31,372 nt of DNA, from positions 1-31,372 of IMG/VR virus record IMGVR_UViG_3300046804_003070. One strand, 5' to 3'. Shown here in pieces: positions 7,080 to 14,050 of the stretch. The notes under the pieces are model-generated. The model worked only from the letters and a program-made list of their open reading frames with translations. It was not told the DNA's origin and ran no database searches. How positions within the stretch are numbered: position 1 is the stretch's first letter; each line of letters starts with the position of its first letter. Source of the DNA: a virus. Made by a program: the position numbers and the translations under genes.

Positions 7080-7843
7080 CAGTTACATGAATATCTACTG
7101 GTTTGAAGCTTGATATTACTATAGAACTCATTCTTTACTGAAGGATCAGATAAGAAATCTCCAAGTAATACTGCAGTCTGAGTCATTGAGTTTGATGCAC
7201 CAATTCCTCTGTTTTCACAGCAACCATGTTTTGCTTCGATGTAAACACCAACGTCTTTTGACTCTGTTGCTTTACTAATTGCCTTTGCAATATCACCGCA
7301 GAGTTCTTCTTGAAGAGTACCACGACGTGCACAATGCTGAGCAATACGAATATACTTACTAAGACCGATAACACGAGTATGGGGTATGACACCAATATAC
7401 GCGGTACCTGTAACTGGTTGGTGATGATGTGAACACATAGACTTAAGCTCAGCCCTAACCACAAGCATACCACCATAAGGCTCAGTACCATGCGATCCAT
7501 CATTAGGGAACGAAGTAACTTTAGGTTCATTGTGATATCTTCCTGACATGATCTCGTTAACATACATCTTAGCAAGACGTCTTGCAGTACCATGAGAGTT
7601 AGGATCATTATCTACATCGATAAGCAATGAACGAAGCACACCGTCAAACTTTTCTGCTACCTCGTCAATGAGTAGCCTACGATCATCATCATCCATAAAT
7701 TGGCTAATGTTATCGTTGGCAAAAAAGCGATGATTGGCATTTTTTAGCCTTTCTTTGATTTTTTCTGAAACTAACTTACTTTCCATATTCACACCCTGAT
7801 TATAATCTTGTTTTACTTGTTTATAGTATTCACGTAAACTCAT
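7079..7843 (-). CDS. folE: GTP cyclohydrolase I (FolE)
   Basis: Converts GTP to dihydroneopterin triphosphate, the first step towards 7-deazaguanines. The 254-residue protein carries the zinc and active-site motifs SMCSHHHQPVTG (C137, H139/H140), GLSKYIRI (160-167), RRGTLQEEL (173-181) and EAKHGCCENRGI (203-214). An N-terminal extension of about 40 residues precedes the conserved core. ATG 7843 overlaps the queD stop as ATGA. Together with QueD and QueE it forms the upper half of the pathway. It is separated from the lower half (QueC, QueF, DpdA) by promoter P1 and four genes. Some phages rely on host FolE; carrying its own suggests a high demand for the base. Confidence 0.96.
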   Translation of the reverse strand: MSLREYYKQVKQDYNQGVNMESKLVSEKIKERLKNANHRFFANDNISQFMDDDDRRLLIDEVAEKFDGVLRSLLIDVDNDPNSHGTARRLAKMYVNEIMSGRYHNEPKVTSFPNDGSHGTEPYGGMLVVRAELKSMCSHHHQPVTGTAYIGVIPHTRVIGLSKYIRIAQHCARRGTLQEELCGDIAKAISKATESKDVGVYIEAKHGCCENRGIGASNSMTQTAVLLGDFLSDPSVKNEFYSNIKLQTSRYSCN

Positions 7844-8337
7844 ACAAACAAATCCTCATTCCACTCTCTATGACCTTCACGGTAAGCCATGTTAGCCATT
7901 GTTTCACGAACTTCTACTTTAAAACACCATAGACGTTCTGCTTCACCAGGACCCCACATATCAGGAATGTATACACCGTTGACATACTTATAAAGCATAT
8001 CAGCGAGACCTTCACAGCCAAGCTTTGGTAGAATTGTTAGCTTAGCTAAACTTTTACTTTCAAGTAATTTAAATGTTTCCATCTCTGGATCATCTTGTGC
8101 AACTAACAAAGTATGATCAAATTGATCTTCTAGAATCTTTTTAAGTTCTTTAAGTCCACCATAATCAGCTACCCAGTTACGGATATCAAGCTGATCTGAT
8201 CCAAAGTAAAATTTCATAGAGAATGCATAGCCATGAATCATATTACAATGTGAGTCTGCTCTCCACTGGCGGTATGCACAAGGGAATGCATTATGATATT
8301 CTTTAGTACTTACGTATTTGTATGTTCTTGGTTCCAT
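7840..8337 (-). CDS. queD: QueD-like 6-carboxytetrahydropterin synthase (divergent, alphaproteobacterial-like form)
   Basis: Second step of the pathway. The 165-residue protein keeps the catalytic cysteine context ADSHCNMIHGYAF (C31, H35), FDHTLLV (73-79) and LGCEGLAD (106-113), which correspond to the C..HGH, DHxxL and PTxE elements of QueD. Two positions that hold zinc histidines in E. coli-type QueD are tyrosines here (Y22 in CAYRQW and Y37 in HGY). From memory of the family, the RQWRADSHC...HGYA form is typical of an alphaproteobacterial subgroup, so H30 and H35 may be among the metal ligands. Coupled by 4 nt to folE downstream. Confidence 0.87.
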   Translation of the reverse strand: MEPRTYKYVSTKEYHNAFPCAYRQWRADSHCNMIHGYAFSMKFYFGSDQLDIRNWVADYGGLKELKKILEDQFDHTLLVAQDDPEMETFKLLESKSLAKLTILPKLGCEGLADMLYKYVNGVYIPDMWGPGEAERLWCFKVEVRETMANMAYREGHREWNEDLFV

Positions 8338-8338
8338 T

Positions 8339-8554
8339 TTACTTCCTTAAATATGTTTCTATTCTTCGATCAATATACTCGTCGAGATGTTTTTTAAATT
8401 TCTCTTTCGTGGTAGGTAAGACTTTATTGCGAATATCGTCAGCTTGTCGCCATCTACCTTCTTTATTAGCATACCATTCATCATCTAGAGAATCAATAAG
8501 CGACTCTAAAGATGTAATTACATCTTCAATAATTTCACTACTTCTTCTTGGCAT
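8339..8554 (-). CDS. Small charged protein of unknown function
   Basis: A 71-residue protein starting MPRRSSEIIEDVITSLESL. ATG 8554 overlaps the queE stop by one base (TAATG), and the stop precedes the queD start by 1 nt, so it is tightly packed between two pathway genes. Predicted to be mostly helical and highly charged, with ending RRIETYLRK. No domain recognised; association with QueD/QueE is positional only. Confidence 0.7.
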   Translation of the reverse strand: MPRRSSEIIEDVITSLESLIDSLDDEWYANKEGRWRQADDIRNKVLPTTKEKFKKHLDEYIDRRIETYLRK

Positions 8555-9426
8555 TATGTACCCCAGGCATTCTTCCAGAGCTGGACTTGTAGACGGGGTG
8601 AGTATCTCCATCCATTTTTCATAGCAAGATCGGCAACCCATTTCTCGTTATTATCATAATGCATAGTAGTACCACCAGCAGGCATGAGGTAAACTGGAAT
8701 TTTATATTCTTCGATTACGTCTCTATATTCCCTAACTGCTCTTACTACATCATCATAATCATTCTGATCTGATACTACCCACTTAAAGTATCCGTTTGAG
8801 TATAGTACTTCTGAAAAGTAATCCCATACTACATGAGGTTTGATTGCATCTTCCCACTTCTCACCTGACGATGGAAGCTTAGATGAAATACTCCATGTAA
8901 CGTTAATACTATCAGGGTCACCATCTACGTTTGGTTGATCAAGATATCTTGCAAGTTCTTGTTTAAGATCTTGTGTACCGTTTGTCTCAAACGTGATGTT
9001 AGTTAAATTCATTTTACGTACTTTAATCTCTTCTAGCAAATCAACATATGATTTTTGCCAACCAAGAAGAGGTTCACCACCTGTAAGAATCAAATGCTTA
9101 TCAGTACCAAACTCTCTATTAGGTAGGAGCTCTTGCATCCTATCTACAATAGCTTCTACTGTAAGTAAAGGTGAGAGATGTTTAAAGCGAGGATCCCAAG
9201 ATGCGTATGAGTCACACCCAGTATGTACTAGAGGTAAATCTTCATAGTTTTCATACTTGTCTGGATCTACTGAAAGACGTTCTTCTGATAACTGCCCACG
9301 GGGCATACTGAAACCTGCACATTTAAAATTACAACCAAATGTACGCAGGAAAACGCTTGGAGTACCAAGGTACTGTCCTTCACCTTGAAGTGAATAGAAC
9401 AGTTCAGCGACTTTAATTTTAGACAT
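8554..9426 (-). CDS. queE: QueE-like 7-carboxy-7-deazaguanine synthase (radical SAM) with cluster-loop insertion
   Basis: Radical SAM enzyme that contracts 6-carboxytetrahydropterin to 7-carboxy-7-deazaguanine. Family hallmarks are ELFYSLQGEGQYLGTPSVFLR (8-28), the cluster-binding start GCNFKC (C32, C36), LTGGEPLLG (SAM-binding GGE) and FETNGTQ. The third cluster cysteine is not at the usual CxxxCxxC spacing; the matching CDSYASW sequence follows 34 residues later (C71), so the 4Fe-4S motif is CX3CX34C. The total length of 290 residues exceeds the usual 210-240 because of this insertion and others. ATG 9426 lies 41 nt after the preceding gene, across a hairpin. Confidence 0.93.
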   Translation of the reverse strand: MSKIKVAELFYSLQGEGQYLGTPSVFLRTFGCNFKCAGFSMPRGQLSEERLSVDPDKYENYEDLPLVHTGCDSYASWDPRFKHLSPLLTVEAIVDRMQELLPNREFGTDKHLILTGGEPLLGWQKSYVDLLEEIKVRKMNLTNITFETNGTQDLKQELARYLDQPNVDGDPDSINVTWSISSKLPSSGEKWEDAIKPHVVWDYFSEVLYSNGYFKWVVSDQNDYDDVVRAVREYRDVIEEYKIPVYLMPAGGTTMHYDNNEKWVADLAMKNGWRYSPRLQVQLWKNAWGT

Positions 9427-9448
9427 TATTTGCTCCTAGTTTTGTTTA

Positions 9449-9468
9449 ATCAGTGGAAGGGCACTGAT
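9449..9468 (-). other. Intergenic stem-loop before queE
   Basis: ATCAGTG / CACTGAT form a perfect 7-bp stem around a 6-nt loop in the only gap of this block (between the 84-residue gene and queE). On the minus strand the hairpin is followed by TAAACAAAAC and not by a U-tract. It may therefore be an RNA-processing or attenuation structure more than a strong terminator. Confidence 0.45.
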
Positions 9469-9722
9469 CACTTATTTATGCCAGCCTTATCTTCCTCTTC
9501 AATTGCCTGTAGTAAAATTTCATTTACATAAGCACTTATTTTTGCTTCTATTTCTTCTGTAAGTTCACCATCAGGTAATTTTTCTCTCTTATTATCGGCT
9601 GTTATTTTATAAATGTCAACTACTAAAAACATGTTACCTTCTTCATCCTCTTTAATAAAATCTTTTTGAGGGAACGTAACAAAATAATCATCAATCTGTA
9701 TACCAGGAATATTATTTTCCAT
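9468..9722 (-). CDS. Small acidic protein of unknown function
   Basis: An 84-residue, strongly acidic protein (IDDYFVTFPQKDFIKEDEEG near the N-terminus, AIEEEDKAGINK at the end). ATG 9722 overlaps the 3' end of the deformylase gene by 11 nt, so translation is coupled. I see no catalytic motif. The alternation of a beta-rich first half and a helical acidic second half suggests a small folded domain. Partner and function are unknown. Confidence 0.7.
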   Translation of the reverse strand: MENNIPGIQIDDYFVTFPQKDFIKEDEEGNMFLVVDIYKITADNKREKLPDGELTEEIEAKISAYVNEILLQAIEEEDKAGINK

Positions 9723-10203
9723 AACTAAAACCTTTCAGTGCTTTCTCACGATGGTATCTGTTTGCTCTATTAAAGAACAAAACACCATCTAAATGATCCA
9801 TCTCATGTTGTACTACTCTTGCAGTTAATCCATCAAACGTTTTTGTATCAGTACCTCCAGAAGGGGTAGTAAATCTCAAACGAACTGTATTTGATCTTTT
9901 TAACTTAACGTTAATGCCTGGAAATGACAAGCAACCTTCTTCTAGAATAGTTTGTTCATCACTAAGGTTCATTATCTTTGGATTAAAACATGCAAAACTA
10001 TATTCATCACCTCGCATGACAAACACACGATATGGTAGACCTAATTGGTTAGCAGATAAACCTACACCTTTTCTATCGTACATAACTTGTAGCATATCAG
10101 CAGACAATTGTACTGGATCGGTAGGAGGGTTATTAAAATCAAAATCAGGTACACGAGTGGTTAACCTGGCATCTGGATACTTAATTAGTTCATACTCACT
10201 CAT
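9712..10203 (-). CDS. def: Peptide deformylase
   Basis: Metalloenzyme that removes the N-formyl group from nascent proteins. All three family motifs are present: GVGLSANQLG (46-55), EGCLSFP (89-95, metal ligand C91) and QHEMDHLDG (132-140, ligands H133 and H137, catalytic E134). At 163 residues it is full length, with a short C-terminal tail compared with bacterial Def. ATG 10203 overlaps the gp46 stop as ATGA. Deformylase genes are well known in marine T4-like cyanophages, where they are thought to support rapid turnover or synthesis of host photosystem proteins. Here no photosynthesis gene is visible, so general processing of phage proteins is the safer view. Confidence 0.96.
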   Translation of the reverse strand: MSEYELIKYPDARLTTRVPDFDFNNPPTDPVQLSADMLQVMYDRKGVGLSANQLGLPYRVFVMRGDEYSFACFNPKIMNLSDEQTILEEGCLSFPGINVKLKRSNTVRLRFTTPSGGTDTKTFDGLTARVVQHEMDHLDGVLFFNRANRYHREKALKGFSYGK

Positions 10204-11915
10204 GCTGCAATCCTTGAGAAGTTCTTATGTTTTTCAAACTTGAGTACGTTAGCGAACTTATCGTACATTGTATCAGTTTTATGGCTAATAATAAATGTAT
10301 TTGTATCTTGAGTCAACGTATTAATGATCTTTAAGAACTCATCAGTACCGTTACTATCCAACGAACCGTCGAGGACTTCGTCCATAATAAGTAGATTAGT
10401 GCTAGCACTATTGCGTAACTTAGCAATAGCTCTCCAAGTGAATAGTATAGCCAAGTTAATTCGCATTTTTTCTCCTTCTGAGAATGATGCGTAACTAAAC
10501 TCGTCTCTGAATCTTGATTTAATTGTTTCTTCGAAGTTTTCATTTAACTCAAAGTTAACAAAGAAGTCCATTGCAGCCAAATACTTGTTAATTAGTTTAT
10601 TGATCACAGGTACATACTGCTTAATGATTCTTGCTTTGATACCGTTGTCTTTAAGAATGATAGATGTAATATTTAATGCATCTCTATCTTTGAGAAGTTC
10701 TGTCTTTTGTTCTCTTTGTTTGTCAAGTAAATCTTCTAACTCTTTCATCTTATCATCATTCATAATAAGGTCATCAGATTTATCTTGAAGCTCTTGCATC
10801 TCTTTTGCAATCTTTTTACACTGCTGTACTAGACCGTTAATGGAGTTGCTTCTTGTTATCTTGTCAATGTTGAGAGACGATATCTGAGACGATACATCAG
10901 CAATGTGCTGAATTTTGTTCTGTATGACATTAATTTCTTCTTTGAGTTTTTCGATACCTGATTGGGTTTCTTGAATTTGTATCTGCTTAGTATCGACAGT
11001 CTCACACTTAAACTCTGTATCGATGGACTGCTTGCATGTAGGACAGCTATCGTGTGAAGTAAAGAACTCGATGTCATTCTGGAGTTTGGTAATTTTATCT
11101 GATAACTGCACTTCCAGTCTTTGTAGACTTTTTTGTTTTTTATTAACTTGTTCTTGATCTTCAATGGTGGTTTTGAGCGATAAAATTTCTGCGTCGATTC
11201 TTTCAATCTCATTTTTTTCTCTTTCAATAAAGTCTGTATACTCTTTCAGATCTTTCTTGAGTTTATCTATCTGCTCTTCGCTATTCTTTTGCATTGCAAC
11301 AATATGTTCATGTTGCATTTTAATCTTTTCAGATGTAAGGTCGTAATGATACTCTACATCTAATAATTTAGTATTGTTAGCACTTATCTTATCTTTAAGG
11401 AGACTATTCATAGTAGAGAATATTTGTATGTCAAGGAGATCCTCGATCACTTCACGTCTGTTCTGCGCTGTAAGCTGCATAAATGGAACAAACGAAGCCG
11501 ATCCTAGTACTACCACCTGACAAAACGATTTGTGGTTAAGCTTTAATATTTGCTTTTCCAAAACCTCTTGATAGTCTTTTGTTTCTGCATCTTGATTTAT
11601 TAGTTTATTATTCTGATAAACTTCAAAGATAGAAGGTTTAAGACCTCTAACAATTTTATACATATGTGAACCAATATTAAACTCTATCTCAACAACAAGA
11701 TCTTTCTTGTTGATAGAATTTAATAGTTGTGGTTTATTTACTCTACGGAAAGGTTTATTGTAAAGAACAAACGATAAGGCATCAAGCATAGTAGACTTGC
11801 CTGCACCGTTTTCACCTACGATAAGGGTTGTATTGTTCTTACTATAATCAATCTCTGTAAAGGAATTACCGGTACTGAGAAAGTTCTTCCAACGAATCTT
11901 CTTAAAAAATATCAA
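10200..11915 (-). CDS. 46: Recombination endonuclease subunit gp46 (Rad50/SbcC-like ATPase)
   Basis: ATPase subunit of the gp46-gp47 nuclease complex, which resects DNA ends for recombination-dependent replication and host DNA breakdown. Walker A is GENGAGKST (34-42). Long coiled coils flank a zinc hook SCPTCKQ near the middle. The ABC signature is FSEGEKMRINLA and Walker B is LLIMDEVLDGSLD. At 571 residues it is close to T4 gp46 (560). No ATG precedes the conserved N-terminal strand: translation most likely starts at TTG 11915, overlapping the stop of the upstream gene as TTGA. The next in-frame ATG would cut into Walker A. Confidence 0.95.
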   Translation of the reverse strand: MIFFKKIRWKNFLSTGNSFTEIDYSKNNTTLIVGENGAGKSTMLDALSFVLYNKPFRRVNKPQLLNSINKKDLVVEIEFNIGSHMYKIVRGLKPSIFEVYQNNKLINQDAETKDYQEVLEKQILKLNHKSFCQVVVLGSASFVPFMQLTAQNRREVIEDLLDIQIFSTMNSLLKDKISANNTKLLDVEYHYDLTSEKIKMQHEHIVAMQKNSEEQIDKLKKDLKEYTDFIEREKNEIERIDAEILSLKTTIEDQEQVNKKQKSLQRLEVQLSDKITKLQNDIEFFTSHDSCPTCKQSIDTEFKCETVDTKQIQIQETQSGIEKLKEEINVIQNKIQHIADVSSQISSLNIDKITRSNSINGLVQQCKKIAKEMQELQDKSDDLIMNDDKMKELEDLLDKQREQKTELLKDRDALNITSIILKDNGIKARIIKQYVPVINKLINKYLAAMDFFVNFELNENFEETIKSRFRDEFSYASFSEGEKMRINLAILFTWRAIAKLRNSASTNLLIMDEVLDGSLDSNGTDEFLKIINTLTQDTNTFIISHKTDTMYDKFANVLKFEKHKNFSRIAA

Positions 11916-12139
11916 ACTCTTACACCAATCATTTCAACATCTGCATCAGTTTCAATCCAAAGTTTAGCACCACATGGTCTAGGTTTATTAGGACGATAAA
12001 CCATACGTGATGGACCTTTGATATCTACTTCCATGCAGTACTTAACTACACCATTTTCTTCTACACGGACAACTGGTTCTTGTTCACCGTGTTTAGCATT
12101 CTTCTGAATAATATTTCTGTTAATGTGAATAATTTTCAT
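11912..12139 (-). CDS. Small protein between gp47 and gp46, function unknown
   Basis: A 75-residue protein beginning MKIIHINRNIIQKNAKHG and containing a conserved-looking RPNKPRPCGAKLWIETD segment. It is coupled to gp47 upstream (ATGA overlap, 4 nt) and to gp46 downstream (TTGA overlap). I recall similar small proteins in the same place in T4-like cyanophages. A beta-rich fold is likely. Its fixed position between the two subunits of the nuclease suggests, but does not prove, a functional link. Confidence 0.8.
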   Translation of the reverse strand: MKIIHINRNIIQKNAKHGEQEPVVRVEENGVVKYCMEVDIKGPSRMVYRPNKPRPCGAKLWIETDADVEMIGVRV

Positions 12140-13239
12140 AATACATCATGTGCTTGAATATAAAGGTTTTGTATAATGTTTTCAACACGTTTTCTGTCTG
12201 TGTTGATATTCATACTATCAATAAACTTGTTAATGATACTCATAGTATCTTCTGCTTCATTAACAATATCATCATCTGCTTCCAAGTCAAGATGGAAGTG
12301 ATCTTCTACAACTTGTAAGTCTGCAATACCAGCCTTCTCTAATCTCTCAATAACAATATCAAACCAGAATGGATTAGTTTTGTTCTTTACAATAACTTTG
12401 ACATAACAATCTTTATAGATGTCAGCATCAAACAAAAGTACCTCATCCATATTCTTATTTAAGTCATCGTAAAAGAACTTATGGAAGATCTGATTAGGGT
12501 TAGGAATAAATTCTAAACCTCTGGTGGATGTATCAAGGATATGAAACCCTTTAGTATCCACATAATCACTCCATATATACTGGCAAGGAGTCCCCAGATA
12601 ATGGATATTACCCCTATTGGAACGAGTATGATAATGCCCAGAAAGGACGAGATCAAATTTATCAAAGATCTTAGGATCGTCACCATGATCGCTTACCTGC
12701 CCTTTATACATTTCGTAACCAGCAAGCTCTAAATGACCTAATGCAATAGGTGCTCTGGTTTCTTTAATTGCTTCAAGAGTAACTGCTCTGTTCTCATCAC
12801 ATATCCACGGTAAAAGGAATACACTAGTACCATCTAAGAATAATTCACAAGGTTGTTCGTAATAGATATGTGTCTTAGGATAACGTTTAATATCTCTTAC
12901 TACATCATTATATGGTTTAGGATCACCAATCAGTTCTACTAAAGAGTTAACTGTGTTGGTATTCTTATAATAGGTATCATGGTTGCCAGCAATGATGTGC
13001 AACTCAATACCACGTTCGTGGATAGGATCTAAAAAATCTTCTCGTAGCCGTTTAGCAGTTACATAGTTAACATACTTGCGGCGATCAACAAGATCCCCAA
13101 GATGAATAATATGAGTAATGCTATTTCTATCGAGTGTAGGGAAGAAAACTTCATTTAAAAACTTCTTCATATGGTTATGCATAATTGGAGAATCATTTCT
13201 GACTCCCCAATGGGTATCAGTTATTAAGGCAATTTTCAT
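12136..13239 (-). CDS. 47: Recombination endonuclease subunit gp47 (Mre11/SbcD-like)
   Basis: Nuclease partner of gp46. Metallophosphoesterase motifs are in order: DTHWG with D8 and H10, HLGDLVDRR (46-54), AGNHDTYY (84-91) and LSGHYHTRS. The 367-residue length compares with 339 in T4. The C-terminal part is acidic and helical (DLEADDDIVNEAED) and probably caps or contacts gp46. It overlaps the upstream 64-residue gene by 4 nt and is followed by the small gene and gp46 without gaps, so the three are one translation unit. Confidence 0.96.
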   Translation of the reverse strand: MKIALITDTHWGVRNDSPIMHNHMKKFLNEVFFPTLDRNSITHIIHLGDLVDRRKYVNYVTAKRLREDFLDPIHERGIELHIIAGNHDTYYKNTNTVNSLVELIGDPKPYNDVVRDIKRYPKTHIYYEQPCELFLDGTSVFLLPWICDENRAVTLEAIKETRAPIALGHLELAGYEMYKGQVSDHGDDPKIFDKFDLVLSGHYHTRSNRGNIHYLGTPCQYIWSDYVDTKGFHILDTSTRGLEFIPNPNQIFHKFFYDDLNKNMDEVLLFDADIYKDCYVKVIVKNKTNPFWFDIVIERLEKAGIADLQVVEDHFHLDLEADDDIVNEAEDTMSIINKFIDSMNINTDRKRVENIIQNLYIQAHDVL

Positions 13240-13430
13240 CTTAAAGCGCTTTTTCTCTTCACAGGCATATGCATGACGTTGCTAGCTTTAAGAGCTTGAT
13301 CACAATAGTCACGAATAGCTTCTAATCTCATAATATAGTTGAGTCGCAAGTTATCTTGTTTTGTTGTTGCAAGATGTTCAACACAATCAACTACAGCTTG
13401 AGGTACTAAATGAATTTTATTCTCCTTCAT
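13236..13430 (-). CDS. Small basic protein downstream of gp55
   Basis: A 64-residue protein (MKENKIHLVPQAVVDCVEHL...) with two predicted helices and a basic tail PVKRKSALR. ATG 13430 overlaps the gp55 stop region by 14 nt, and the stop overlaps the gp47 start by 4 nt. No domain recognised. In T4 the region near gene 55 also holds small transcription-related genes, but I see no similarity to gp33 strong enough to name it. Confidence 0.65.
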   Translation of the reverse strand: MKENKIHLVPQAVVDCVEHLATTKQDNLRLNYIMRLEAIRDYCDQALKASNVMHMPVKRKSALR

Positions 13431-13971
13431 CTATAAACCTTTCTACTCCAGTTTTTCTATTTTTATTTTTAATTTGTTTTTCTAGTTGCTTCTTATCAAA
13501 CGATTCTACTAACCCGTTCATATAATCATTGTTAAGATTAACACTGATTGACTTATCATCATCGAGTGATTGTTCTGCAAGCATACCTTCAAAATAAAAA
13601 TTCTCTAATGTCTTTTGTTTAATGTACAGGTGTTTCTTTTCTTTATCGATACGTCTTAAAAATGCATAATAAATTATCTGAGTGAAATATGCAAATGGAT
13701 TAGAAGACTTCTCAGGATCAAAGTTATTGAGATAACTAATACAATTTTCTAGACCATCCGATATCATCTCATCTCTAAACATATAGTTAATAAAATTAGG
13801 TTTAAGAGATAATCTGGTAGCAATCTTATATAAACACTCACCGACATAAGCAGGTATTGCAGGAGGTTCAGTATGTTCTTGTTCTGCTTTCTTTAACTCA
13901 TTTTTATAATGTAGTAATACAGTATAGAACTTCTTATTATCTACATAATGCTTAGGTACTTTAGTAGTCAT
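13417..13971 (-). CDS. 55: Late-transcription sigma factor gp55
   Basis: Phage sigma factor that directs host RNA polymerase to TATAAATA late promoters. The 184-residue protein has a sigma region-2-like core: NFINYMFRDEMISDGLENC followed by SSNPFAYFTQIIYYAFLRRI, as in gp55 and sigma70 region 2.2-2.4, with no region 4, as expected of the T4 type (185 residues). ATG 13971 is preferred over TTG 13992 because CAGGTG stands before it and length agrees with T4. A promoter-like TTGATT-17-TATTCT lies upstream (14004-14032). Its targets are visible in the window as six TATAAATA boxes. Confidence 0.93.
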   Translation of the reverse strand: MTTKVPKHYVDNKKFYTVLLHYKNELKKAEQEHTEPPAIPAYVGECLYKIATRLSLKPNFINYMFRDEMISDGLENCISYLNNFDPEKSSNPFAYFTQIIYYAFLRRIDKEKKHLYIKQKTLENFYFEGMLAEQSLDDDKSISVNLNNDYMNGLVESFDKKQLEKQIKNKNRKTGVERFIDEGE

Positions 13972-14003
13972 ATGCAACACCTGTATGTTCAAATATAACT
14001 ACT

Positions 14004-14032
14004 AGAATAGTATATTTGTTTAAGTAAATCAA
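14004..14032 (-). promoter_or_regulatory. Probable early/middle promoter upstream of gp55
   Basis: Minus-strand TTGATT (14027-14032) and TATTCT (14004-14009) are separated by 17 nt. The spacer ends in AAATATAC, exactly as in P1. It lies in the roughly 80-nt gap between uvsW and gp55. It has neither the 28-nt shared leader nor a clear copy of the 15-bp repeat, though a degenerate CTCAATATTTTAG occurs just upstream on the same strand. Confidence 0.5.
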
Positions 14033-14050
14033 CTAAAATATTGAGATTGT

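Noticed and set aside
7840-8337. QueD as a decayed pseudogene because zinc histidines are missing
   Set aside because: The reading frame is full length, coupled to neighbours, keeps Cys31, His35 and Glu109, and fits a known divergent subgroup.
9473-9480. Late-promoter-like CATAAATA on the minus strand before queE
   Set aside because: It differs from the TATAAATA consensus that is exact at all six other sites and lies within the preceding gene's end; not enough to call a promoter.
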